Source of the DNA: Coriobacteriaceae bacterium
GTDB taxonomy: Bacteria; Actinomycetota; Coriobacteriia; Coriobacteriales; Coriobacteriaceae
DNA length: 64,000 nucleotides
NCBI GenBank assembly: GCA_902399975.1
Contig: CABOHA010000001.1
Span: forward strand, 831,397 to 895,396
Reading direction: 5' to 3'
Made by a program: the position numbers and the translations under genes. Below, one piece after another: positions 44,712 through 52,794 of the stretch. The notes beneath the pieces were generated by a model. The model made no database searches, was not told the origin of the DNA, and worked only from the letters and a program-made list of their open reading frames with translations. Position 1 is the stretch's first letter; every line of letters starts with the position of its first letter.

Positions 44712-45590
44712 TTATTTGCCCGCGGTGACAGTGTCGGATTGCGAAGGGGCGACAACCTTGAGCGGCTTTACGAGAGAATCCTCGTGTGAAGCCGGCGCGG
44801 CAGTTTCTTCGTTTTTGGCCTTGGTGGACTCGGAGCGAGCGATTTCCTCATCGAGTGCATCGATATCGGCATCCTCGACCACGGCGTTGAGCGACTCAAA
44901 AACGCGGTTTTTGAGCAACGCGGTGTGCACGCCTTCCGTCAGGTCGTGAAGCTTCTTAAACGCACGCTCGAGCTTGGCGTCGCGCTCGTCATCGGAGGTG
45001 TCCATGCCGAGCATGCTCACGAGCACCTGCTCAAACATCGAGGACTCGCGGTTGGCGGAAGACACGTACTGACGCAGGTTGCGGGGCTCGATATGGAAGC
45101 GTGACAGCTCGGAGCAGTAGCGGATGATTGGAAAATCGCGACCATCGACGAGCTCACGATTCTGCGGACTCTTGATGATGCGAATGAGGTCGTTCTCGGC
45201 GAGCGAGCGGATAAACGAAATCTCGACGCCCAGCATATCGGGAATGGTCTCAATGGGATGCAGCTTTTGCTTAGTCTCCTTGGGCTCCGTCTTGAGCGGA
45301 ACATCGGACAGCAAGCCCACCTCGTAAGCGAGCGTTGACAGGTCCGTGGCGTTTTCCAAGCGCTGCTTAATCACGTTGAGCGGCATGTAGCGGGTCTTCT
45401 GCAAATGCAGGATGACCTCCAGGCGATCAACGTCCTCCTTAGAGTATTGACGGTATCCCTTAGGCGTACGATGAGGGGTAATGAGCCCCTCATCTTCTAG
45501 AAATCTAATTTTTGAGTTCGAAAGATCGGGGTATGCGCCTCGAAGTAGGTTGACGACTTGGCCGATACTCAGATAGTTGCGTTCGGCCAT
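44712..45590 (-). CDS. MerR family regulator (FtsR-like)
   Basis: This 292-residue protein has an N-terminal MerR winged helix (YLSIGQVVNLLRGAYPDLSNSKIRFLEDEGLI, then TPKGYRQYSKEDVDRL) and a long C-terminal half. Its position directly after an FHA gene matches actinobacterial Rv1828/FtsR, which activates ftsZ and other genes; that function is inferred. It begins 3 nt after the FHA gene stop. The last 40 residues are Ala/Ser/Lys-rich and probably disordered. Confidence 0.85.
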   Translation of the reverse strand: MAERNYLSIGQVVNLLRGAYPDLSNSKIRFLEDEGLITPHRTPKGYRQYSKEDVDRLEVILHLQKTRYMPLNVIKQRLENATDLSTLAYEVGLLSDVPLKTEPKETKQKLHPIETIPDMLGVEISFIRSLAENDLIRIIKSPQNRELVDGRDFPIIRYCSELSRFHIEPRNLRQYVSSANRESSMFEQVLVSMLGMDTSDDERDAKLERAFKKLHDLTEGVHTALLKNRVFESLNAVVEDADIDALDEEIARSESTKAKNEETAAPASHEDSLVKPLKVVAPSQSDTVTAGK

Positions 45591-45593
45591 GCC

Positions 45594-46028
45594 CTACTCA
45601 CCGGTTTCGATGCGCTCCGGCGTGCTCTCGTGGTAGATGAGCGTAAACGTACCGATCTGGACGGAAGAACCGTCGTGCAGCGGGGCTGCATTGACGATGG
45701 CACCGTCGACCCAGGTGCCATTGAGCGAGCCCAAGTCCTCGATGCGAGCGCCGAGGCCCTCGCGGATAATGCGCGCGTGGCTGCGCGATACGGTCATGTC
45801 ATTGAGGAAGATGCCGTTCGCAGGATCGCGGCCGATGGTGGTCACGTCGTCCTCGAGCTCAAAGGCGGCACCAGTCTGCGGACCCTTGACGATGGACAGA
45901 ACGGGGGCGGTGATGCGCACGTTGGCCATGAGGTCGGGAACGGTGACGTCGCTTGAAGGCACGCGGAATACGCAGGTAGCGTCAGCAGTCTTATCATTCT
46001 GAGGCATATTGTTAACCATGTTGTCCAT
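45594..46028 (-). CDS. FHA domain protein (GarA-like)
   Basis: This 144-residue cytoplasmic protein is mostly one FHA domain (TTIGRDPANGIFLNDMTVSR, SHARI, LGSLNGTWVDG), which binds phosphothreonine. Neighbours pgsA2 and MerR match the Mycobacterium garA locus, where GarA controls 2-oxoglutarate metabolism. The ETTS phosphorylation motif of GarA is not seen in the N-terminus, so regulation may differ. The start at 46028 follows TTAGGGG. Confidence 0.88.
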   Translation of the reverse strand: MDNMVNNMPQNDKTADATCVFRVPSSDVTVPDLMANVRITAPVLSIVKGPQTGAAFELEDDVTTIGRDPANGIFLNDMTVSRSHARIIREGLGARIEDLGSLNGTWVDGAIVNAAPLHDGSSVQIGTFTLIYHESTPERIETGE

Positions 46029-46094
46029 GACAACCCCTAACTTATCGCGGACGTGCCGCAAATAATGAACCGTACGTAATCATACCCCAACGAA

Positions 46095-46799
46095 TCAGTC
46101 TTCGATTTCAGGGTTCAGAAAGTCGATGTCCTCGTCCTCGGGATGCGCGAGAGCCTGTTTAATGGCCACTCCGCCCTTAATGGAATAGATGACAGCCGTG
46201 AGCATGGAGAAGATCACGCCGCCGTACACAAAGAAGATGCCGAGGGGCACCGAGCTTCCGTTGAGGCCCGGGAAGGCCGTAAGGGTTGAAGGTAAAAGAT
46301 GCAGGCCGTCAATAACGGGGAACCCGAGCAGCATGAGCGAGAAGCCGGTCATGAGCAGTGCAGTGGCAATCTTTCCGGGAAAGACGACATCGATGGGGCG
46401 ACGGTGATAATGACGAACGATAAGCGTGCCGATGCCCAGATAGATGTCGCGGCCAATAATGAGCACGCAGACCCAGATGGGCAGCTCTCCGCGGACCACC
46501 AGCCCAAGTACGCCGGTGAACAGCAGCGCACGGTCGCAGATGGGGTCCATGACCTTGCCGAGCCACGAGACCGTCTTGGTCATGCGGGCGATCTGACCGT
46601 CCATCCAGTCGGTAGAGGCGGCAACGGCGTAGATAACGATGGCGATGACGCGGTTGTTATCCGTCACAAACAGGTACAGAAATACCAGAGTGAGGATCAG
46701 GCGCGTAAAGGTGATGAAATTGGAGATCGTAAAGATCTTATTCGACGGGTAATCGGAAGTGCCGATAAGCTCCTTTTTGATCTTCTTTTTGATGCCCAC
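46095..46799 (-). CDS. CDP-alcohol phosphatidyltransferase family protein (second PgsA-like)
   Basis: This 234-residue membrane enzyme has STDWMDGQIARMTKTVSWLG followed by KVMDPICDRA, which fits D-x2-DG-x2-AR-x8-G-x3-D-x3-D except at the first Asp region (TDWMDG). It resembles actinobacterial PgsA2-type cardiolipin or phosphatidylglycerol-phosphate synthases; the exact alcohol acceptor is uncertain. The start is GTG at 46799 with GGGGGAG upstream. It heads a run of five minus-strand genes. Confidence 0.85.
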   Translation of the reverse strand: MGIKKKIKKELIGTSDYPSNKIFTISNFITFTRLILTLVFLYLFVTDNNRVIAIVIYAVAASTDWMDGQIARMTKTVSWLGKVMDPICDRALLFTGVLGLVVRGELPIWVCVLIIGRDIYLGIGTLIVRHYHRRPIDVVFPGKIATALLMTGFSLMLLGFPVIDGLHLLPSTLTAFPGLNGSSVPLGIFFVYGGVIFSMLTAVIYSIKGGVAIKQALAHPEDEDIDFLNPEIED

Positions 46800-46835
46800 A
46801 GGACTCCCCCGCTGGTTAACGACAAAACTTTCGCT

Positions 46836-46864
46836 ACTATACCCGTTCCGGCGATGTCTATCCA
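46836..46864 (-). promoter_or_regulatory. Promoter of the pgsA2-FHA-MerR-apt-NlpC run
   Basis: On the minus strand TGGATA and TATAGT are 17 nt apart; the -10 lies in GGGTATAGT, the context seen at other promoters here. Confidence 0.55.
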
Positions 46865-46926
46865 GCGTAAGCATAGAGAGTCCAGACATGAGGAAGGCGC
46901 TTTTGGGCGGCGGTGGATTTCACATT

Positions 46927-46985
46927 CGTGTACATCAGCCTCCAAACATGCCGAAAAATGTCGGTTTTGGAGGGTGATGTACACG
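46927..46985. repeat. 20-bp inverted repeat upstream of the GC-rich module
   Basis: CGTGTACATCAGCCTCCAAA (46927-46946) and its near-complement at 46966-46985 pair with one mismatch around a 19-nt loop that itself contains CCGA...TCGG. It lies in the 396-nt gap between divergent genes; the remaining bases up to 47195 show no gene. It could be an insulator, an operator or a mobile-element relic. Confidence 0.65.
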
Positions 46986-47195
46986 TTTTGATTCGGTGAT
47001 TACATCGATCGGGAAAGTTGTTGCCTTAAGCAAATTAATCATGATGTGCGGGTCGAGAAGGGTTGGCGCCAAAAGAACCCAACGGCCGTTATGGCTTCGT
47101 TAGAAACGCGCCCCACCATGGATGGTGAACCCGAAAGGTAAGGCGCGCGGGCACGGTGACTCGGCCCGCGCTCCCGGAAGAGAAAGGATAAACCC

Positions 47196-47924
47196 ATGGG
47201 TTACATGCTCGAGACGCGTGGGCTCACCAAGCGCTTCGGCCGCGGCGACCAGGCGCAGGACGCCGTGGCCGACGTGAGCCTTCATATCCGCGAGGGCGAG
47301 GTGTACGGGCTGCTCGGTCCCAACGGCGCCGGCAAGTCGACAACGCTCAAGATGATCTGCGGGATGCTGCGGCCGACGGCCGGGGAGATCCTCTTTGCCG
47401 GGCACGCCTGGCGCCGCGAGGACCTCTACGCAATCGGCAGCCTCATCGAGGAGGCGCCGCTCTACCCCAACCTCACCGCGCGCGAGAACCTGCGCGTGCG
47501 CACCACGCTGCTGGGCCTTCCCGAGAGCCGCATAGATGAGGTACTCGCCGCCGTGGACCTCGCGGACACCGGGAAGAAGCGCGCCGGGCGCTTCTCGATG
47601 GGCATGCGGCAGCGCCTGGGGCTCGCGCTGGCGCTGATCGCCCGGCCACGCCTGCTCGTGCTCGACGAGCCCACCAACGGCCTCGACCCCATCGGCATCG
47701 AGGAGCTGCGCGCCCAGATCCGCGGCTTCGCGGCGGCGGGTACGACGGTGATCGTCTCGAGCCACATTCTCTCCGAGGTGCAGCAGATGGCGGACACCAT
47801 CGGCATCATCTGCGGGGGGCACCTCGCCTACGAGGATGCGCTTCGGCCCGGGCAGGACCTCGAGGAACTCTTCATGAGCTTCTGCCGGGAAGGGCGACGA
47901 GCGCGCGGGGAGGTTGCGGCATGA
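47196..47924 (+). CDS. Lantibiotic-immunity type ABC transporter ATP-binding protein (LanF-like)
   Basis: This 242-residue ATPase has Walker A GPNGAGKSTTL, Walker B LLVLDEPTNGLD, the signature FSMGMRQRLGLALAL, and SLIEEAPLYPNLTARENL, where Glu replaces the Q-loop Gln. That E-loop is typical of LanF proteins, which with LanE and LanG expel lantibiotics from the membrane. The start codon follows AGAGAAAGG. From here to 52.0 kb GC content rises visibly (about 70 % or more) relative to the flanks, suggesting acquired DNA. BcrA-like bacitracin resistance is an alternative. Confidence 0.85.
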   Translation: MGYMLETRGLTKRFGRGDQAQDAVADVSLHIREGEVYGLLGPNGAGKSTTLKMICGMLRPTAGEILFAGHAWRREDLYAIGSLIEEAPLYPNLTARENLRVRTTLLGLPESRIDEVLAAVDLADTGKKRAGRFSMGMRQRLGLALALIARPRLLVLDEPTNGLDPIGIEELRAQIRGFAAAGTTVIVSSHILSEVQQMADTIGIICGGHLAYEDALRPGQDLEELFMSFCREGRRARGEVAA

Positions 47925-48691
47925 TGGGCGAGAAAGGCTGCCTGCTCGCGGGCCTGCGCGCCGAGGCCCTGAAGTCGCGCCACGCGGCGCCGGTTCGCCT
48001 GGCCGTGCTCATGGCGCTGCCGATGCCGCTGCTCGGCGCGATGCCCTACCGGGGCGTGCAGATATTCAGCGCATGGAACTACTGGTACGCGCTCTTCCTG
48101 CCCGTGTCTCTCTCGCTCGTGGTGGCGTGCGTCGCGCGGGCGGACGCTCGCACGCGGATGCGGGGGCTTTTAGGCCTGGGCTTCCCGCTCGGGCGCGCCT
48201 GGTGGGCCAAGGCGCTCTGGTGCCTCGCGCTCTGCACGCTCTCGAACCTCGTGGTCTTCGGCATCTACCTCGCGGGATCGGCGTTCTCCTCGCAGGGCCT
48301 CACGGCCGCGGGTACGCTCACGATGCTCTTCTGCGCGCTCGTCAACACGGTGACCGCGGCGTGGATGATCCCCGCAGGGCTCTTTCTCACGGTGCGGCTC
48401 GGCATGCTCGCGGGCATCTTCTGCCCGCTCGTCGCGCAGCTCGTGGGTGGGTTCGCCTGGTCGTTGGTGCCGTTGCCGCAGCTCTTTCCGCCGTCGGCGA
48501 GCATGGTCATCCCCACGAGCTTCATCCCCGTGCTGCCGAGCGGCGAGCCACTCGCGGCGGACATGGCGCTCGGCGGGGCGCTCGCGGCGGATGGCATGCT
48601 CACGCTGGCGGGCCTTGCGGTCTGCGCGCTCGCGTTCGCCGCGCTCACGGCGGCGGGCGCGGCCTGGTTCGCGCGCTCCGAGGAGAGGTGA
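47921..48691 (+). CDS. Lantibiotic-immunity ABC permease (LanE/MutE-like)
   Basis: This 256-residue membrane protein begins with LRAEALKSRHAAPVRLAVL, the MutE/EpiE-type start, and has about six hydrophobic segments, with AWNYWYALFLPVSLSLVVA as the second. It overlaps the ATPase gene by 4 nt and the next permease gene by 1 nt, so the three are translated together. Very high GC. Confidence 0.82.
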   Translation: MMGEKGCLLAGLRAEALKSRHAAPVRLAVLMALPMPLLGAMPYRGVQIFSAWNYWYALFLPVSLSLVVACVARADARTRMRGLLGLGFPLGRAWWAKALWCLALCTLSNLVVFGIYLAGSAFSSQGLTAAGTLTMLFCALVNTVTAAWMIPAGLFLTVRLGMLAGIFCPLVAQLVGGFAWSLVPLPQLFPPSASMVIPTSFIPVLPSGEPLAADMALGGALAADGMLTLAGLAVCALAFAALTAAGAAWFARSEER

Positions 48692-49506
48692 TGGCCGTGA
48701 CGCGACTCTCCGACCCGACGCCGCGCATGACTCTCTCGCGGGCCCTGCTCTCCGAGGCCCTGCGCCTGGCACGCTCCCCGCTCACGGCGGTGCACCTCGT
48801 CTGCGGCCTGGCAGCCGGTCTTGCCTGCGGCGAGTACTTCTCCGTAGCCCGATGGGACCCGGCGCTGGGCGCGGACGCCTACGCCCAGTTCCTCGGCGCC
48901 CTCATGCCGCTCATGTCCGCCATCGTCTGCGGGCTCGCCGTGGACGAGGAGCGCGCTGCCGGGCGCCTCGCCAACTTTACGGCGGTCCCCTCGCGCGGGC
49001 GCGCCGTCGCGGCGAAGCTGCTCGCCCTTGCGGCGCTCGGCGCCGCCGCGCTGGCCGTGGCGCTCGGCGTGTTCGGGGCCGTGCTCGCCATTGCCGGGCG
49101 CCTGCCGCTCGGGCCCGCTCCGCTTGCGGCCGCGTGGGCGGGCATCGTGCTGGGCAGCCTGCCCCTCTACGCGCTGTGGCTCGGCGTGGCCCTGCGCCTC
49201 GGCCGCAACGCCGCCATCGGCGCCGGCGCTGCGGGGGTGCTCCTCGCGTTCTTCTCGGTGGGCGGACTTGCGCACGGCCTCATGACCGGCGAGCTCACCG
49301 GTGCCCTGGCGACGCCCCTGAGCTGGGTGCCGCTCGCCTGGCCCGCTCGCCTGGGGTCGCTCGGGGTGGAGGCCTTTATCGACGCCGCGCGTGCGGCGAG
49401 CCCTCTCCTCACGACTGCGCTCGCAGGCCTCGTGCTCACCCTGGCAGCCGACGCCGTCCTTCTCGCCTGGTTCTGCCGCTTCGAGGACGGGAGGGTAGAT
49501 GCGTAG
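48691..49506 (+). CDS. Lantibiotic-immunity ABC permease (LanG-like)
   Basis: This 271-residue membrane protein has about six Ala/Leu-rich helices and GEYFSVARWDPALGADAYAQF in the first outer loop, a feature of LanG permeases. The ATG overlaps the stop of the first permease (GTGATGG). The frame is open far upstream only because of the GC bias. It completes a LanFEG-type exporter and overlaps the following small gene by 8 nt. Confidence 0.82.
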   Translation: MAVTRLSDPTPRMTLSRALLSEALRLARSPLTAVHLVCGLAAGLACGEYFSVARWDPALGADAYAQFLGALMPLMSAIVCGLAVDEERAAGRLANFTAVPSRGRAVAAKLLALAALGAAALAVALGVFGAVLAIAGRLPLGPAPLAAAWAGIVLGSLPLYALWLGVALRLGRNAAIGAGAAGVLLAFFSVGGLAHGLMTGELTGALATPLSWVPLAWPARLGSLGVEAFIDAARAASPLLTTALAGLVLTLAADAVLLAWFCRFEDGRVDA

Positions 49507-49912
49507 AAAGCCGCTCGCCGCTGTGCTCGTCCTCCTCTCCGCAGCGCTCGTCCTGGGCGGGAATGCCCTGCTCGACGCCGGCTGGGGGTCGGCGCTGCGC
49601 TCGATCGCCGACCGCGTGCTGCCCAACCCTGAGATCGCCATGTGGGCGCCCGCGCCCGAGCCCGGCAGCCACGTGAGCTCCTTCGCCGACGCCACCGGGG
49701 CGGGGGCAAACTACGTCTACCTGGTGGACGCGGCGGACGACAGAGGCGATGTCAGAGAGCTCCAGCTCATCTTCTTCGGGCGGGAGTCGAACGGCGAGGG
49801 CTGGCTCGAGATCGAGGCGCGCGGCGGCTCGGGCGTGCGCTACCGCGTGTGCGACGCGGCCGAGGCAACCGTGGCTGCGCGCAGGGCTCTAGACCGCTGG
49901 GCGCGGCGCTAG
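49499..49912 (+). CDS. Small exported YxeA/DUF1093-like protein
   Basis: This 137-residue protein has an N-terminal signal or anchor (KPLAAVLVLLSAALVLGGNALL) and a short soluble domain with ANYVYLVDAADDRGDVRELQLIF, similar in pattern to YxeA (DUF1093) proteins often found with peptide-resistance ABC transporters. No Cys lipobox is seen. It overlaps the end of the second permease gene, so it belongs to the same operon. Its role in immunity is inferred; the family call is moderate. Confidence 0.65.
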   Translation: MRRKPLAAVLVLLSAALVLGGNALLDAGWGSALRSIADRVLPNPEIAMWAPAPEPGSHVSSFADATGAGANYVYLVDAADDRGDVRELQLIFFGRESNGEGWLEIEARGGSGVRYRVCDAAEATVAARRALDRWARR

Positions 49913-49944
49913 TACAATTCCGACGAGAGTTTCAGGAGGTCAAC

Positions 49945-50607
49945 ATGGCGAGGATACTGGCAGTGGATGATGAACGGGCGATCCTCGACGCGCTCGCGCG
50001 CGTCCTCGGCCGCGACGGCCATGAGGTCGTCAGGGCGGCGGACCCGACGGCGGTCCCGGGGATGGACCTCTCGCGCTTCGACCTCGTGCTCTGCGACGTC
50101 ATGATGCCGGGGCTCGACGGCTTCGAGCTCGTGCGGCAGATCCGCCCGGACTTCGACGGGCCCATCGTCTTCCTGACCGCGCGCGTGGCCGAAGAGGATG
50201 CCGTGACCGCCTACGGCCTGGGCGCCGACGACTACGTCCGCAAGCCCTTCGGGGCCGCGGAACTGCGCGCCAAGGTCGCGGCCCATCTACGCCGTGAGCG
50301 TCGGCCGCGCTCGCACGCCCTCTCCTTCGGGGAGGTGCGGATCGACCTCGGGGCGCGCGACCTCTCCGTGGGCGGCGAGGCCGTGCCGCTCACGCCCACC
50401 GAGTACGCCATCTGCGAGTATCTCGCCCGCCACCCCGGGCAGGTCATGAGCCGCGCGCAGATACGCGAGGCGGTGCTCGGCTGGGAGAGCGACGCCGACG
50501 ACGCGGCCATATCCATGCAGGTCAGCCGCGCGCGGAGGAAACTCTCCGAGGCCGGCGCCGATCCAATCGCGACCGTCTGGGGGATGGGGTACAAGTGGCA
50601 GCTCTGA
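49945..50607 (+). CDS. OmpR-family response regulator of the immunity module
   Basis: This 220-residue protein has a receiver domain (VDDE near 8-11, phosphoacceptor Asp51 in LVLCDVMMPGLDGFE, IVFLTAR, RKPFGA) and a winged-helix DNA-binding domain (LTPTEYAICEYLARHPGQVMSR). CAGGAGGT precedes ATG 49945. It overlaps the histidine kinase gene by 13 nt. It most likely controls the exporter genes upstream. Confidence 0.93.
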   Translation: MARILAVDDERAILDALARVLGRDGHEVVRAADPTAVPGMDLSRFDLVLCDVMMPGLDGFELVRQIRPDFDGPIVFLTARVAEEDAVTAYGLGADDYVRKPFGAAELRAKVAAHLRRERRPRSHALSFGEVRIDLGARDLSVGGEAVPLTPTEYAICEYLARHPGQVMSRAQIREAVLGWESDADDAAISMQVSRARRKLSEAGADPIATVWGMGYKWQL

Positions 50608-52031
50608 GGATCGGGGCGCGAGGTCGCGGGGGCATGCCGCTCTCCTTCGTCATCGCGCGCTACTTCGCCTACGCGTTCGCGGCGGTCGCCACGGCGTGGC
50701 TCGCCTCGTTCATGGTGCTCTCCGTGGCGATCAACGCGGGCTTCGTCTACGAGGCAAGCTGGGGGCCGGCCAATGCGCGCGAGGTCGCGGAGGGCCTGGC
50801 ACGCGACGGCGTCTGCGGGCAGCAGGACGTGCCGACGGCCTACCGCTACCTCATCCTGAACAAGGACGGATACGTGCTGATGACAGACCTCGAGGGCACG
50901 CGGCTCGAGGATGCGACGGAAATGGCCAGTACGGCACTCGCCGCGGATCCGGGCACAGTGGAGATCGAGGGCGGGGGCTCGGGCCTCACCTACGCTGCGT
51001 TCCCGCTCAAGGGCGGCGGGGCCTGCGCACTCGTCAGCGAGTACCTGCCGCAGTGGGTCTCGCGCGATCTCGCCAGCCTGCTTCCCAACCCGCAGAACCT
51101 CATGCTCGTCGGCGCCGCTGTGGGAAGCGCGCTCGCGCTCGCGCTCGTGGCGCGCCGTGCGAGCCGCGTGATCTCGCGCAAGATGGCGCCGCTCGCGGAG
51201 GCGGCGGGGCGCGTCGGCGCGGGGGAGCTCGACTTCGCGGTCGGCAGCACCAACGTGCGCGAGGTGAACGACGTCCTCGCCGCGATGGACGCCATGCGGG
51301 CCTCCCTCGCCGAGTCGCTCGAGGCCCGCTGGGCCGCGGAGCGGGGGCAGCGCGAGCAGATGACGTCGATCGCCCACGACCTCAAGACGCCGCTTACTGT
51401 GCTGCGCGCCAACGCCGACTTCGTGGCGGAGGAGCTGGAAGACGAGAAAGACGCCGACCTCGCGGCCGCCGCGCGCGACATAGCCGGCAGTGTCGAAAGG
51501 CTCGACGACTACGTGCGCCTGCTCATCGAGGCCTCGCGCGGGTCCGGCGGGGCGGAGAGGGCCCCCATGCGGCCGGCCGAGCTCTGCGAACAGGTCCTCG
51601 CCGAGGCCGCCCAGATCGCCCGGGCGCGAGGCGTGACGCTCAACACGGCCACGGGCCCCGCTGTCGCGGGCGCGCCCGAGGCCGCGCTCGACCGAACCGC
51701 CCTGGCGCGAGCCGCCGCGAACCTCGTGGCCAACGCCGCCGAGCACGCGCGCTCGCGCGTGGCGGTCTCCTGCGACGTCGCGGGCGGACACCTCGTCATC
51801 GAGGTGGCCGACGACGGACCGGGCTTTTCTCCCGCCGCCCTCGAACGCGGCTGCGAGCGCCTCTTCACAGACGACTCGTCCCGCTCCTCGCGCGACGGAG
51901 GCCGCCACTACGGGCTCGGCCTCCACGTCGCCTCCGAGGCCGCGAGCGCCCACGGGGGCTCCGTCTCGCTCGCCAACAGCCCCTCGGGCGGCGCGGTGGT
52001 CACCATCGCGGTCCCCCTGTGCGGGATCTGA
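50595..52031 (+). CDS. Sensor histidine kinase of the immunity module
   Basis: This 478-residue kinase has a membrane helix at about residues 18-45, an outer domain of about 120 residues, a second helix at about 170-195, a HAMP region, the H box MTSIAHDLKTPLTVL near 255-270 and an ATPase domain (NLVANAAEHARS, VADDGPGFS, GGRHYGLGLHVA). The large sensor domain differs from the very short one of BceS-type kinases and is closer to LanK/CprK sensors. The start is GTG 50595; ATG 50634 is an alternative. Confidence 0.92.
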   Translation: MAALRIGARGRGGMPLSFVIARYFAYAFAAVATAWLASFMVLSVAINAGFVYEASWGPANAREVAEGLARDGVCGQQDVPTAYRYLILNKDGYVLMTDLEGTRLEDATEMASTALAADPGTVEIEGGGSGLTYAAFPLKGGGACALVSEYLPQWVSRDLASLLPNPQNLMLVGAAVGSALALALVARRASRVISRKMAPLAEAAGRVGAGELDFAVGSTNVREVNDVLAAMDAMRASLAESLEARWAAERGQREQMTSIAHDLKTPLTVLRANADFVAEELEDEKDADLAAAARDIAGSVERLDDYVRLLIEASRGSGGAERAPMRPAELCEQVLAEAAQIARARGVTLNTATGPAVAGAPEAALDRTALARAAANLVANAAEHARSRVAVSCDVAGGHLVIEVADDGPGFSPAALERGCERLFTDDSSRSSRDGGRHYGLGLHVASEAASAHGGSVSLANSPSGGAVVTIAVPLCGI

Positions 52032-52140
52032 CGATTTCCTCGATGTCTACCTCGACTGCGATATGTCGCTCGCCGAGGCCGCGACGAGATGGTGTTGCGA
52101 CTGCCCCATTTGGTGCTTCTAGCTCAAATTTGATCTGATG

Positions 52141-52174
52141 TAAGGCCCGTGCAATCCTGCATGGGCCTTTCTTT
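52141..52174 (+). terminator. Terminator after the two-component system
   Basis: AAGGCCCGTGCA pairs with TGCATGGGCCTT around ATCC, with one mismatched position, and is followed by TCTTTT. It ends the GC-rich operon. Confidence 0.88.
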
Positions 52175-52596
52175 TGGCAATTGCTCGACCGATTCGTGGC
52201 TTGAAACACAAATTATCGAGTTAAGGAGACATGGGGTCACACAGCGGCTCTCAGAGCGCCCGCCGCACTCCCCCGCCATTACCCTGCGGCGTCCTCGTAT
52301 AGAGCCCATCCCGCTTGGCGTTTCGTTGCAACAGCCCACTTGTCCACCGATCAAGTGAACTACTGGAATAAATACAGCGACATGTTTGTCCGTTATAGTC
52401 GCTATATCTGTGTTAATCGCCGCGATAAATACAGCCTGTACTCGGCTGCATACCAGCTACGCGTATGTAGATTCATATCGCGTTAATAAATCGGCTCAAG
52501 CGCGTGCAAAACGCGCAAGTAGCCGCAAAAGGCGATTATCGCGTAGGTAGATTTTTGGCACCCTGTTGCTTAATCAAAATTAAGCAATTGCTTAAA
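52175..52596. other. Gene-free stretch between the GC-rich module and tRNA-Pro
   Basis: About 420 nt hold no convincing gene. A 23-codon frame (52231-52302) follows AAGGAG at only 2 nt spacing and resembles nothing known. ATAAATACAGC occurs twice (52368-52378, 52425-52435), and there are several short ATCGCG-type dyads and a TTAAGCAATTGCTTAA dyad. Base composition drops to AT-rich. It may be a decayed insertion, but no transposase or integrase remnant is recognisable. Confidence 0.4.
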
Positions 52597-52628
52597 ACAA
52601 AAAAGGTCAGGCACTAGGTGCCTGACCT
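52597..52628 (-). terminator. Terminator of tRNA-Pro
   Basis: On the minus strand AGGTCAGGCAC pairs with GTGCCTGACCT (52618-52628 and 52604-52614), loop of three, followed by a T run. Confidence 0.9.
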
Positions 52629-52637
52629 GCAAACTTC

Positions 52638-52714
<77 letters not shown>

Positions 52715-52756
52715 AAGCTTTTGTTTGTTGCTCTGCTCTCGCTCGCAACAAGGAGT

Positions 52757-52786
52757 ATATTAACCCGAAACTTTAGACTTGTGCAA
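52757..52786 (-). promoter_or_regulatory. tRNA-Pro promoter
   Basis: On the minus strand TTGCAC (52786-52781) and TTAATA (52763-52758) are 17 nt apart; transcription would begin about 40 nt before the tRNA. The promoter lies just past the coaBC stop. Confidence 0.65.
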
Positions 52787-52794
52787 GAACTTTT

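Noticed and set aside
50696..52138. A 480-residue plus-strand frame overlapping the histidine kinase
   Set aside because: It is a +1-frame shadow, Arg/Gly-rich; the kinase frame carries the H box and ATPase motifs.
52231..52302. A 23-codon frame with AAGGAG just upstream
   Set aside because: The spacing to ATG is only 2 nt, there is no similarity to peptides I know, and no modification enzymes are adjacent; kept only as a note, not called as a gene or lantibiotic precursor.
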